DNA of 64,000 nucleotides from Crocodylus rhombifer (taxonomy: Eukaryota; Chordata; Crocodylia; Crocodylidae): the NCBI GenBank assembly GCA_038503035.1, contig JAVSML010000963.1, positions 186,001-250,000 on the forward strand, written 5' to 3'. A program made the position numbers and the translations under genes. The notes beneath the pieces were generated by a model, which did no database searches, had not been told where the DNA came from, and saw only the letters and a list, made by a program, of their open reading frames with translations. Below, one piece after another: positions 20,450-31,805 of this stretch. Each line of letters opens with the position of its first letter. Positions within the stretch are counted from its first letter, which is position 1.

Positions 20450-22830
20450 AGAGGTCATGGAAGCTGTAATGAGGCAGTTTGCTCATGGCTGAGACTCAGG
20501 AGCTTGTTGGAAGTGAAAACTGATACGAGTGCACCAACAACAGGGGCGTATCTTGTGGTCCTTTATCAGAAAAAGTATGCAACAAAACTTTACCAGCAGC
20601 TGTCAAGAGCCAAACAAGAGCTGAAGAACTCATCTCAGGATATCGTTGTCTGAGATGTTGATTTGAGATCAAGTGTTGTTTTCTTCACAATAAGTTGATT
20701 CTGACCGAAGGTATGTCCTTGTATTTACATAGACCATGTTCCTTTGTTCAGGCCAGACAGGATTGCTTCTGGACAATGTTTGCAGAGTCATGCCCTGTTT
20801 ACCAGAGAATCAGGTTGCAGATGTGACCACATTTGAGAAGCTGAGAATTACTGTAAGATGTGTGTGTTGGGGGCCAGACAGAGAAAAAAGCAGGTGGTAA
20901 GAAGTGCAGCATATGCTCATGGAGCACTGGGAAATTCTGTGTATTCCTGCTATATGGAGCACAAGCTAAAAAAATAGAGCAGCACTTCCTCTCAAGAGGG
21001 AAGAAGGTGCCAAAGGTAACTTGTTCAAGAAGGAGCCAAAGACACTGAAAGCAAGTATTGGTGAACCTAAAAATCCACAACTGACCTGTTAGAGTTCTCC
21101 AAACGGTTTAAAGGGGCCATTGATTTGAGAGTGTAAAATCAGTAGAAAGTATTGCAGGGAATGTGAACAGGATTTCTACTCCTAACCCAGCTGGGAGGCC
21201 TGGGAAATCCCAGTCTAAATCTCACAGGAAAATGTAGGCTCTGTAAAGGTGGACCCAGAAAGTGCTACTCTGATGTAGGGCAGGTGGCAGACTCTCTTAT
21301 CCTAGCCACTGTCGAATCCTTACCTAGGAGGCCCAATGGACCCTAATAATCCCTTATTGTCCCCCTGTCTCAGACCTTCTCATTCTTGGCAACTTTTGGC
21401 CAAAGAGCTTGTGTGAGAGCTGGCACCTCCCCTGGGCTCAGGCAGCCTGGATCTAGATCTCTTCATGGGCCAGAGACTCCTGGCCTTAGTGGCCCCTGAT
21501 CTCACTGGGGATGAACTAAGACCACATCCATCTCAGTTTTTCCCAGTAGATCTGCACAGCATGGAAACCACTTGGCATGAAAGGCAGTTCCCATGTGGAC
21601 TCTCCAAGGAGAGAAGAAAGGAGCTGTGGAGAGCAGTTCATGGGAAGTGATCCTGACCCCCACTGGCCACACTGTTCCTGTTTAGTGGATCAGGCCTGAT
21701 ACAGTCACCCCCCTGCCAGATAGGTTTCCAGGCTCCTTCCTTGTCCTTCCCATCTGATGTCTGTAGCTAAGGGGTGTGAGGAGTTTCTGGACTTTCTTAG
21801 ATACCTCTGGAAGGAGCTGACATTGATTGGGTCCCAGTTTGGATGCAGCCGGTTCCAGAGGAGAAGTACACAGTGTTCTCTCAGACATACTTTTTCTTGC
21901 TCTTATGTGTTTGTCATATTGTCTTAAGTTAAACTGAAGGTCCCTGAGGCTGAAAGTCTTGGGCTGTCCAATTCCCTCTTGCTGGGAGAAAGCTGATCGA
22001 TTCTTCCATCTTGCCTATTCATCTGTGTGAACGGAGAATGGGAGTCAAATGGTGGGCTGAAACCAGGGCGTAAATGGGAAATGGCTGTGTTGGAACACAG
22101 GGGTCAAAAGCAACTAGAGAAATGGGGTACGGGGGGTCAAAAGAACTATGCTCCAGCCATCAGTGAATCATCCATGTGTCTATGATTGAACTTACTACAG
22201 TGCTTATACAACAGCACCATGACAGCATTCATAGGAGGAATAGGGACAGATGACACAGAAGCAGGTATAAATGTATTCAAGAATCAGAGTAAGACCAGGT
22301 ATGATCACTGAGCAAGGAAGAGGATGGAGACTGTGCAGGATCATGAGATGAGGATGAGACTAAGGATCACAAAAGATAATCCAAGAGACTCACTGAGGAC
22401 CTGTTGTGTCACTGTGTCTGTAGAGGGGAATTTATATTGGTTTGTTCCACAGCTCTTGGATTTGCCTTGGCAAGGGGGTTGGGCTTCCCTGCATTTTCAT
22501 CTCTGAAACAGACAACAGTGAAGATTTCAAGCCTCCGTCATGACTTCATGGGCTGTGATCCTGATGTTGGGGGATCAGTCTATATGAGGGCTGAGGGTCC
22601 TAAACGTGCTTAAGATGACCTTGGTGAGCAGCTGAGAACTTGGTTCTTCAGTCAGCAAAGGAGATCGGAGTGGCTGAATCTGAAAAGTTGCCATATTGGG
22701 GTACACTGGGCAATTGATCTGGGACAAGCCTCCTGTATTGGGGGTTGGGCATTAAAATGTGTAGTTTCTGTAGTACCTGGAGAGGAAAGGGCTCATTCTA
22801 CCAAAGTGTGCTAATTGGGGCAGGGGTGAG
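20450..22830. other. Noncoding, nothing recognised
   Basis: Mixed-composition DNA without a supported exon. The phrase GGGGTCAAAAG occurs twice near 22100-22140. ORFs are short and lack domains. Confidence 0.35.
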
Positions 22831-22836
22831 GGCTGG

Positions 22837-24545
22837 TTCATAGATTCATAGATGTTAGGGCCGGAAGGGACCTCAACAGATCATCAAGTTTGACCCCCTG
22901 CGTAGGCAGGAAAGAGCACTGGGTTCAGTTGGCTCCAGCCAGATGCTCATCCAGCCTCCTCTTGAAGACCCCCAGGGTTGGGGAGAGCACCACCTCCCTT
23001 GGGAACCCATTCCAGATTTTGGCCACTCTAACTGTGAAGTTCCTCCTAATGTCCAGTCTAAAGCTGCTTTCTGCTAGCTTATAGCCATTATTTCTTGTGA
23101 CCCCCAGGGCACCTTGGTGAGCAGAGCCTCACCAATTCCCTTCTGTGCCCCCATGATGAATTTATAGGCAGCCACAAGGTCACCTCTCAACCTTCTCTTG
23201 CGGAGGCTGAAGAGGTCCAGGTGCCCTAGTCTCTCCTCATAGGGCTTGGCCTGCAAGCCCTTAACCATATGAGTGGCCCTTCTCTGGACTCTCTCCAGGT
23301 TATCCACATCCGTCTTGAAGTGTAGCACCCAAAACTGCACGCAGTACTCCAGCTGCGGTCTGACCAGAGGGGAAGCCTGACAGAGGGGAAGTATCACCTC
23401 TTTGGTTCTGTTTGTCATGCATCTGCTGACGCATGATAAAGTGCAGCTGGCTTTGCTGATGACTTCGTCACACTGACAACTCATGTTCATCTTGGAGTCC
23501 ACTAGGACTCTGAGATCCCTTTCTGCTTCCGTGCTGCTGAGCAGGTCATTTCCTAGGCAGTAGGTGTGCTGGACATCTTTCCTCCCTCGGTGCAGCACTT
23601 TGCATTTCTCCTTGTTAAATCATATCCTATTGTTTTTTTCCCATTTGTCCAACCTGTCAAGGTCTGCCTGCAGTTGTTCCCTGCCCTCAGGTGTGTCCAC
23701 TTTTCCCCACAGTTTTGTAGCATCCACAAACTTGGACAGAGGAGACTTCACTCCCTCGTCCAAGTCACTGATGAAGACATTGAAGAGTATCGGTCCAAGG
23801 ACCGAGCCCTGCGGGACCCCACTGCCCACGTCCTTCCAAGTTGATATTGACCCATCCACCACCACTCTGGGTATGACCCTCTAGCCAATTTGCCACCCAC
23901 TGGACAGTGTAATCATCCAAGTCACAGCCTCTTAACTTGTTCAGCAGTATGGGGTGGGATACTGTGTCAAAGGTCTTTCTGAAATCTACATAAACGATAT
24001 CCACCCCTACTCCTGTGTCCAGGTGTTTTGTAGCCTGGTCATAAAAAGAGACTAGATTAGTCAGGCATGATCTACCTGCTATCTACCCGTGCTGGTTTCC
24101 CCTCAGCATAATTTTTCCTGCTAGGCTCTCACATATATGAGCCTTAATAATCTTTTCAAAGACTTTGCCAAGGATGGAGGTGAGACTGACTGGCCTGTAG
24201 TTGCTTGGATTCTCCTTCCTCCCCTTCTTGAAAATAGGGACCACATTGGCCCTTTTCCAGTCCTCCAGGACCTGGCCCATGCGCCATGAGTGCTCAAATA
24301 TTCTTGCTAGTGGTTGTGCAATGATATCAGCCAGTGCTTTCTGTACCCTCGGATGGAGATCATCCAGGCTTGCCGACTTATAGGCATCCAGTCCTTCCAA
24401 GTGGCTCTGCAACATCTCAGAGTCAATGCTTGGTAGTTTGGCGCCCAGCTGTTGCCTCTCTACAATCCCATTGTGAGACTTATCTTGCCCCCCGTTTAGG
24501 AAGACCGAGGCAAAGAACTGAGTTAGGAATCCCAATTAAGTAGTA
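22837..24545 (-). mobile_element. CR1 non-LTR retrotransposon, 5'-truncated, degenerate reverse transcriptase
   Basis: In minus orientation the copy starts near 24545 with the linker (LTQFFASVFLNGG), continues with RT motifs WKRANVVPIFKKGRKENPSN, NYRPVSLTSILGKVFEKII, VDFRKTFDTVSHPILLNKL and [20 protein letters not shown], and ends at 22837 with ATTCATAGA repeats. The catalytic box, normally FADD in CR1, reads FVDAT here: the second Asp is lost. Frameshifts separate 24083-24535, 23765-24004, 23620-23865 and 23074-23598. The C-terminal region (AERDLRVLVDSKMNMSCQC) is largely intact. The copy is inactive. Confidence 0.95.
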
Positions 24546-24549
24546 CTGA

Positions 24550-26370
24550 TTGAGGCTCATTTGGCTGTCATTGGGATTCATTCGCTGGAAGGCGGAAGGA
24601 GGACACGAGCTCTTGCCCCCCGTCCCTTGCCTCACAAAACAAGCAGCTGCCAATTGCAAACCCTTGAGGGGCCCTGAGATGTCCATAGGCCTGCAACAGA
24701 GGTAAGTGCTTGATGAATGATAATCCTACAGTGACAGGGTCAAGTGTGAAAAGGCTGCCAGAATTAATATTGAAAGGGCCTCCCCAAACAAGAGCTACTT
24801 TGATCTGGCATTTGGGTACAGTTGGGAACAGGCTGCATTTCATGTGCTGATGCCTGGAGCTTCTGATCTCATTTCAGTGCTTCAAATAAACCACTCATGG
24901 CCCAGAGGGCTATTTCCTTCTGGCTTCAGAAAGGGAAGAACAAACAGGGGAGAGACTTGGGTTAAGTGGCTATTTCAGGTTTCTGCTGATGCTGGCCTCT
25001 ATTTACATACAGCTTGAATGGTCCAGAGACTAAAGGTTAAAAAAAGCTCCAATGGGAGTGTGTTGCATGAGTACAAATAACAGCCTTGAGGCAGCCTATG
25101 ACCACACCAGAATTTTGTGTGGGCAGCATGTTTCAGCCTGGCTGGGTCAGATCCTCTCCTAGTGTCAGACATTATGTTTCCAGGCATTATACAAGAGCCC
25201 ATAGTGCACACTGGTGTCTTCAGAGGCTCCCTTGACCAGTCAAAACACTGCAAAACCAATGAGGTTGTTGCTTTGATCCAGAGGTATGTGAAGTGTACTT
25301 GACATGGGTTCAATTAAGAGTAGGCCCTTTCCCCAAGCAGACAGAATCACTTATGTCTTTCTAGCAGAATGAAATTTTAAATGTGACCTGTAATGACGTA
25401 ACAAAATGGATTTGTACCTTTGTTGACTGCTTTATGATGCCTACAGGCACCCAGCAAGATTTAAGAAATCATTCTGCTTGTCTTTTAGCCCTGGAAATAT
25501 CAGAAATATCAAGTCTCTTTTTTCATGTTGTAGTTGGAAGCTTGAATATGGATGGAGATCCCTATTCATCCCTGCACTGAGTCTATTTCCCAGTCCCTAG
25601 CACTGCCTATTGTCCAGCTCCCTCATGGAAGTGGGACAGAGCCCTGATGCTCCTGTACATGCCTTCTACCCTATGAGCAGGCAGGGTGTAGATCCCTGTC
25701 TGGTGTGCCATGGAGGCCCCTGTGAAGAGGTTCCTCAGAAGCCTAGTGGGTTCAGGGACTTCTAGCCTCCTTGGGTTAGGAAATATAGCACAAAAGCTAT
25801 AAAGGAGGCAGTAAAGAAATCAAGCAAGACAGACAAGCAATGCCTAGATAAGAAGCATCCTTTCAAATATAGTATCCAAGACCAGACCCATGATAAGAAA
25901 CTCCTCAGCCTCAGCCCTAGTAACCAGGCTGTTTGGGCAAGACTGAGATGAGGAAAATTGCATGACTGATGCCACAGAGAGGGAGGGGGCTTCAGTGAGC
26001 TGAGGCTGCCTAGGGTGTGTCAGTGAAAGGCTCTGACCAGACTGGAAAGACACACTCAGGACTTGTCTATCTGAGAGGATTTAGTTCAAAGTGGATTCTT
26101 TGATAAATTGGAGTAACCAGGGTAGGGTGACTGGGGCAGTTGCTACGGGTGTTGACTTGGGGCGGGGAGGGGGGGCAGAAAAATATGGCTGCTGCTGAAG
26201 TCACATGGCCATGCCAGTGGTGCAGCAGCAACCAGAAGTTGCTGCTGCTCCCATGTGTGTCAGTTGCCCTGGGCTTCCAGTCACATCATTAAACCTCTGC
26301 TTCAGTAGAACTGATTTGTACAAACTGAGCGTGTTTAATGCGGAGTAGACTAATTAGCGCTGCAGTAAAT
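24550..26370. other. Noncoding, nothing recognised
   Basis: No supported exon. 26100-26290 contains GGGTGACTGG...CCAGTCAC, a loose inverted repeat that may be the edge of another element, but the ends could not be fixed. Confidence 0.35.
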
Positions 26371-26375
26371 GGCTC

Positions 26376-26498
26376 GCATCTACACATGTGGCCCTATTAG
26401 GCCGCAGGAAACTAACTCTGCAGCAGGGTCGTACTTCTAAATACAAGTACTATCCTACTGCAAAGTTTTTTACTCTGCAACACCGCACGTGTAGATGC
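26376..26498. mobile_element. 123-bp palindromic MITE with CATCTACA-type termini
   Basis: Left end GCATCTACACATGTGG (26376-26391) and right end CCGCACGTGTAGATGC (26483-26498) pair at 14 of 16 positions. The interior is palindromic as well: GCAGCAGGGTCGTACTT is answered by AAGTACTATCCTACTGC. No target duplication was evident. Confidence 0.7.
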
Positions 26499-26604
26499 TG
26501 AGGCAGCCAACGTAGCTGACTGGAGCATGAGGGTGCTTCAGTGTGGGAGCTGTCTGCCAGCTAGCCCTGTGGCGGAGTACCCTCATGCCACAGCCAGTCT
26601 CTTT

Positions 26605-26810
26605 GCAGCATGTTGAGCCGTGTTGGAGCAGCCCCAGGCTGGCAGGCTGACTTCTGGGGCCCCTGCCAGCCAAACTTGCTCTGACCTGGCTCAACATGCT
26701 GCAGTCCTGAGTGCATGTGAAAACATGGCACCTGGGAGCAATAAATTCTGGCATGATAAGTGCTGGAGTTTAAATAAATTCCAGCACTTATCGTGCTGAA
26801 TTTTATTGCT
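26605..26810. repeat. Two adjacent large hairpins
   Basis: Hairpin 1: GCAGCATGTTGAGCC (26605-26619) pairs perfectly with 26688-26702, and pairing continues inward through AGCAG/TTGCT and GGCTGGCAGG/CCTGCCAGCC. Hairpin 2: a 30-nt arm at 26737-26766 ending GATAAGTGCTGG pairs with 26781-26810 around a 14-nt AT loop, with about 27 of 30 matches. A CATATGTAGATGCAC terminus-like phrase follows at 26819. They are probably arms of one or two more palindromic MITEs of the same group as 26376-26498. Confidence 0.75.
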
Positions 26811-27395
26811 TCACCTCAGCATATGTAGATGCACTCACTGGCATTATCTTAAATGAACAGTCAGTTTTTTTTTCCCTATGAGTCATTGCTTCCACATACA
26901 GAAGGTGTGGGCTCAGCACTGGTAGCAAGAGCCCACACTCCTTTAGGCTCCTGCTAGCTTCTGTGCATTGTAAGACTGGTCCTGTAACACATGGGAGGTA
27001 ATATAGCAGAAGCTGACTGGAAGTTATTTCATTTCACACTGAGGAGGGGGGCTACACTTTAAAAATCCCGTGATTCCTTCCACATCTTTCTTTGGGCAGT
27101 AAGTGCCATTTTCAAACCCCTAATAGATCACTATGGATAGAACAGTTCTCTATGCTGTAATAAGTAGCTTTGCAAACTGACCACAACACTTACTTCTAAG
27201 CAGTTTAGGCTGCACTTTTTGTAGGAATTATAGCAGGGGCGGGCAATTATTTCAGCTGAAGGGCCACTTAATGAGTTTTGGTGAGCTGTGGGGGGGCTGC
27301 AAGGGTAGCCCTGCTTTGACAGGTTTGCTGGAGGGTGTGGGGGTGTAGGCAGGGTGTGGGGTTTGTGGGGGAGGTTGTGGTTGTGCGGTTTGTTG

Positions 27396-27515
27396 GTGTG
27401 TGTGTGTGAGGTACACACATAAACACACAAATGCACATACATGCACACATGCACACACATATGCACACACACACAAATGCACATACACGTGCACAGACAC
27501 ATGCACACACTGCTC
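27396..27515 (+). repeat. TG tract followed by CA-rich tract (inverted dinucleotide repeats)
   Basis: A short (TG)n run is followed by about 100 bp of CACACA, GCACACA and ACATGCA words, so that the two tracts can pair with each other. It lies within the hAT element and could form Z-DNA or a cruciform. Confidence 0.9.
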
Positions 27516-27540
27516 CCAGGGTGACAGCCCTCCCCCACAT

Positions 27541-27569
27541 GCAGGGCAGGGCAGGGCAGGGCAGGGCAG
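27541..27569 (+). repeat. (GCAGG)n pentanucleotide array
   Basis: Five exact GCAGG units plus a variant one, within the hAT element. Confidence 0.95.
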
Positions 27570-28695
27570 ACAGGCCCACTGAGCCCTAGGGCTGTAGCTT
27601 CTGCTAGCAGTGACTTGTAGCACCTCTGGCCCTTGCTACTGGTGCCTCTGTTCCACCTTCCCCTAGAGACCGAGGACACCTGGGCCCAGGCCTGCTACTC
27701 TCCCCCTCACCCTCCCTGCCCTTGCTATGGAAGCCAATGGGCCCCCGTGGTGATGGCAGCTGTGGTGATGGTGGTGGCAGATGCAGGGCCTGGGCTGGGG
27801 GTGCGGTATACACGAGCTCCTGGGGTGACCACCTCCAAGCCCTGGGATTAGTGTGTCTCTCCCATTACAGGGCAGAAGGGATGGTTGCAAAGGAACTGGT
27901 CCAGGGGGAACTGGTCCACGTCGGCACCCCCCAACAGCCTGGAGCCCACGTACCCTGTGGCTCCTCCCTGCCACTGCCAACAGCACACAGTCCTGACACT
28001 GGCCCACCCTGCAACTGCTTCGGACTCACCCTGGATGGAGGGGACCAGGCAGGACCCACATGCACAGCCCTGACCCGGCCCACCCCATGCCTGCTTCTCA
28101 CCACCCACTGCTGGCCCCAGCCCCAGCCCTGTGGCACTGGTGGGGACCCGTGGGCACAGCCCCAATGTCAGCCTGCCCCATGTCTGCTGCACACTGCCAG
28201 CCCACGCTGAGCAGTGGCTGGGCAGAAGCTGCTGCTGGCATGGGGGAAAAGCGGCCTGTCCCCCTCACCACTGCCAGGCTGTTCTTGCTGCAGCTGCCCA
28301 GAGCCCACGCCTGGGCTGCCCCTCTGTGCCTGGCCCTAACCTGACCTGTGGCTTCTCTGCACTGTCACCCCTGACCCATGTGGCTGGGCGCTGTGGAGCT
28401 TGTGCAGGGCCGGGCCAGGGTCAGAGCTGTGCCCACAGGTCCCCACCAGTAGTGCATGGCTGGGGCCAGTGGTAGTGGCAGCCAGAAGAAGTTGCCACTA
28501 CCTGGGCTGCTTAGAAAGGCAGTCCATCTGCAGAGCCACCCCAGCCCCGCTGCATGCCCAGGGGTGGCAGGACGTGCCACAGGCTGGATGGCGCTTGGGT
28601 CAGGTGGGACCAAGGGACGTGCCGCAGGCCAGACAAAGACCCTGCATGGGCCCAATCTGGCCCACGTGACAGATTTTGTGCACCCCTAATTATAG

Positions 28696-30384
28696 CTACT
28701 GTTCCCCTTTATCACTTGCATCTATAATGAGACAAGAATAGGAATGTAGGCGGGTGAGGAGGATGAGAGGAGACGCTATAGGAGACGCTATAATGGCAGG
28801 TGCTAACTGGAAAGCTTGAGGCAGCCAAGCAATACCTTCCTTGTATTAAAATGGCGTGCTAAATTCTTCATAACGTCTGTGGGAGCAAAGCAGACAGTCT
28901 CACCCAGGCCTGGGAGACAGAGGTTCAGGGATTTTCAAGCTCTGAGCAGTCCACAAGATGCCCCTATTTAAATGAGGCTCACCAGGGCTATGCTATCACT
29001 GATATGTTATTAGTCTGCACTGAAAACATTAGAGATGTAAATATGCAAGACAGATTACCATTTGTAAGCCTAGTGCTTTTGGGTCCAGTCACCAAGATCA
29101 TCAAGACGCACAGTTTGTAGTACCAGGAGCTGTGAACTTTGCAGCTGCTTTACATTCATTAGGGTGCCAGTGGAGTAGGAGGCAGAATGCAAGTGGCAGC
29201 TTTGATGGAGTATATTCTCCTAGAGCAATGTTTGCTTGTTCTTTACTTCCATCAGTTGCCTCTGCCTCCCCATGCCCATTCTTTGGTTCACTTAGTTACA
29301 GCAAGACTCTGGTCTATCATAATGAGTTTTTTCCCAACCAGCTTCTGTGTCAAAACAAAATCTTTTCTTACTAGTTCCTTGGTGACCCTGAGACCTCCTG
29401 TCTTCATCTTTCTTTACCTTTTCTTCTCTTCCCTGAGATACGTTCGCCTTTCTTGAGGCACCCTCCCATATTTCTCAAAGACTTCCACTGAGAAAGTTTC
29501 TTCCCTTGTTTTCACTTTGTTAAAACTCATGGGTTTGCCAGATGTTGGGCAGTGGTTAATGCTTGTGTCTTTGAAGGCACGGATGTTGGAGGCACTGGCA
29601 CTAACCTACAAGAAAAGTAAGAGGGTCTAACTCATTGTTCTGTATTCAGGGTAACAAAGATAGTATTTTTCCATCCCACAATTGGAATGCTGACCCCAAA
29701 GCCTCTTCTCAGTCCTGGGAGACTCTGGAAATGAGAAGTCATTTCCCACCTTTCCTTCCAAACTCTTTGGGATCACAATGTGAGAAAACCCTCCCTGGCT
29801 CACAATGACACTTTGCTGCACAGGACATGCTGGGTTACTGCTCTGCTGTATTTTATTTTACATTAGAAAGACAGTCCAGGGACAGACGCCATGGGGCCAG
29901 GTTTTGAATTAATGCATAATTGTGACATTTCAGGGGGAAGCATGTGGCAGGAAGTCCTGCTGAGACCAAGTTAGTGATTGCATTTATGTTTCTGCATGTA
30001 GCCCTAATATTCAAGAGCATGTTCTGGATCTGTGTAATGAAGAAACTATTTATGAAGGCTAAGTGGGACCCAGCCAAACACTCACTGCCGTTATTCACTA
30101 GAAGGGTACCACATTCTGTGGGGCTGGACGGCAACAGCAGTATTTTTGGGAACCAGGTAGAAGGCCCAAGTAGAGACTACCTATGGTCTCAACAGAGACT
30201 CTGGATTTTTATCCCTTTACCTGAACTAGCTTTTATAACCCCTATGTCCCTCAGTGGGTTAATTGCCTTGTTCATCCAAAAAGACCTATTCAAAGCACCT
30301 TCACCTCTCTCAACTATGCCAACCCCATCTTCTGTGTATAAATCCCATTTTAGATTCCTATTAGAACTCCTGCTTTGTGCAAGT
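28696..30384. other. Noncoding, small tandem duplication near 28769
   Basis: No exon is supported. GGAGACGCTATA is repeated exactly at 28769-28780 and 28781-28792, which looks like a recent slip or a footprint-type duplication. Confidence 0.45.
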
Positions 30385-30515
30385 CCATTCAATACATCTA
30401 ACAAAGTTAGCTGCAGCCTATGAAAGCTTATACATTTTTGAACTAGTTCGTCTCACCCTGCCCTGCCTTCTGCCTGACTTCAAACTGACATGGCTAACTA
30501 CATCTTTCTACTTTG
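30385..30515 (+). repeat. Interspersed repeat fragment with GAAAGCTTAT motif
   Basis: Blocks TTAGCTGCAGCCTATGAAAG, CTTATAC and, further on, ACTGACATGGCTAACTAC resemble the last part of a widespread amniote repeat in which a CACGAAAGCTTATGC motif is followed by TTAGTCT and AGACTAACATGGCTAC. I recall the pattern but cannot give the family name with certainty. Confidence 0.5.
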
Positions 30516-30779
30516 GAAACCAGAGAGAAGGCAACCCTGTCTCACAATATTACAGGCCTGCTAAAACACTTTGTCTATCTAAAATTCTGTTTTATACCCC
30601 TCAGGACAGACTTGGAGGTTGCTGTACCATTAATGCTGCTTTGAAATGAGTTTTAGGCATTTTGGAGCAAATAATCTTGGTGCCTTGTAAACTGCACAGC
30701 ACAGTGTTTTGCTGACCAGTAGTTTGCTTATTTAATGTATTTTTAGACGAATGAAAGGCCTGTATTGATAGTTTTATTG

Positions 30780-30935
30780 ATTAAACAGCCTTTCTAAGGT
30801 TTGTGTTGATAAAAATCCCAAATGCTCTGCTAAGGTTTTATTACAGGGGAAAGACCTTGATGTTTGTATCGATAAGAAAACACTTGCTAAGATTTGTACT
30901 GATAACAAACATGCACCGAAGAACTGAATTAAGTT
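30780..30935 (+). repeat. Loose internal repetition, CTAAGRTTTGT...GATAA
   Basis: CTAAGGTTTGTGTTGATAA (30795), GCTAAGGTTTTATTA (30831) and GCTAAGATTTGTACTGATAA (30885), with TGTTTGTATCGATAA between, form three to four degenerate units 35-55 bp apart. The DNA is AT-rich. Unknown origin. Confidence 0.5.
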
Positions 30936-31072
30936 CCTGCATAATTAAAATGCCACACGTACTTTGTTCAGAAACTAATTAATAGAATGCTCATCTCTTA
31001 AAAAACAAGATTTTTATCAAAACGTTTTTAAGAGTTTGGAACATGAGACAATGGGTAGGTAGACAAAGGGGG

Positions 31073-31110
31073 TGCATCCAGATGAGCACAGATGTGCAGT
31101 ATGTGGTGCC
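31073..31110 (+). repeat. Short repeat shared with 45411-45455
   Basis: CATCCAGATGAGCACAGATG followed by TGCAGTATGTGGTGCC is nearly the same as CATCCAGATGAGCGCAGACA, TGCAGTATATTGCAC at 45417. It is probably the end of an unassigned DNA transposon. Confidence 0.55.
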
Positions 31111-31282
31111 TCAAATGTGTGTATGTGTGTGGGGGGGGCAGGAAAGGAGGGGAGGGGAAGGGGTTGACACTGGGAGATCCTGGTGTCAAAAAAACTGTGT
31201 CTTAAACAAGCAGGGTGGCACATGTGGCAGCAGCATGCACTGCTGGAAACCAGAGCCCAGCCAGCGGGAGCCATGCTCTGGC

Positions 31283-31333
31283 TGCTGGCTAGGCTATGTG
31301 CTGCCGCCACTGCTGGCTAGGCTATGTGCTGCC
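31283..31333 (+). repeat. 28-bp tandem duplication
   Basis: TGCTGGCTAGGCTATGTGCT plus GCC is present at 31283-31305 and again at 31311-31333, exact over 23 nt. It is a local duplication in GC-rich DNA. Confidence 0.9.
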
Positions 31334-31717
31334 AAATTCCACTGCTGCAGCCACTGGAAGCCCTCAGGACCACAGGTAAGACTGCTGGAGCCAGCCCAGG
31401 TGCTGACCCCAGCCTCCCCTACCCCACCCAGGACATGCATGTATCAGAGTGTGTATGCACAGGCATTTCCTGCATCAGTGGCACATATTGTGCCACTGCT
31501 CTGTCCCTGGGGAAACACATGTTCCTGCCTATGTGGATGCACCGGTGGGAGCCTAAGTTTGGGACAGGAGAAGCCGACAACTAAGAAGATAACTGTCAGG
31601 TCGGTTATTTTGACCTTCTTCCCTGGATCCCCTCTCTTTTCTCTCCCTTTCTGTCCCTCCCTTCTGCTTTTGTATTCAAATTTCTCTCTCCTTAGACCCA
31701 GCACATCATTTACAGTA

Positions 31718-31805
31718 CCTGATGAAATAAGCTTCTGCCCAAGAAAGCTTGTGCTGTATAGATCTACATCTACTTGGTTTGTCTATAAGGTTCAAATCTA
31801 TCCTG
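31718..31805 (+). repeat. Interspersed repeat fragment with AAGAAAGCTTGTG motif
   Basis: ACCTGATGAAATAAGCTTCT, GCCCAAGAAAGCTTGTGC, GTTTGTCTATAAGGTTCAAA and TCTATCCTGCC form the ordered signature of the same kind of amniote repeat as 30385-30515, in a better preserved copy. The CTGATGAA...AAAGCTTGTGC...TAAGGT order is the reason for the call. Confidence 0.6.

Larger units (their letters stand above)
27234..28687 (+). mobile_element. Non-autonomous hAT element, CAGGGG family, with perfect 8-bp target duplication
   Basis: The element starts CAGGGGCGGGCAATTATTTC and ends TTTTGTGCACCCCT. It is flanked by identical 8-mers AATTATAG at 27226-27233 and 28688-28695, the hallmark of hAT insertion. The subterminal GGGCCACTTAATGAGTTTTG matches the copies at 12311 and 54811. 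The 1454-bp interior is GC-rich and minisatellite-like (a TG/CA palindrome and a GCAGG array) and encodes no transposase; its many ORFs on both strands are compositional. Confidence 0.9.

Noticed and set aside
27131..27679. 182-codon Cys/His/Val-rich minus-strand frame
   Set aside because: It is produced by the CA/TG and GCAGG arrays inside the hAT element.
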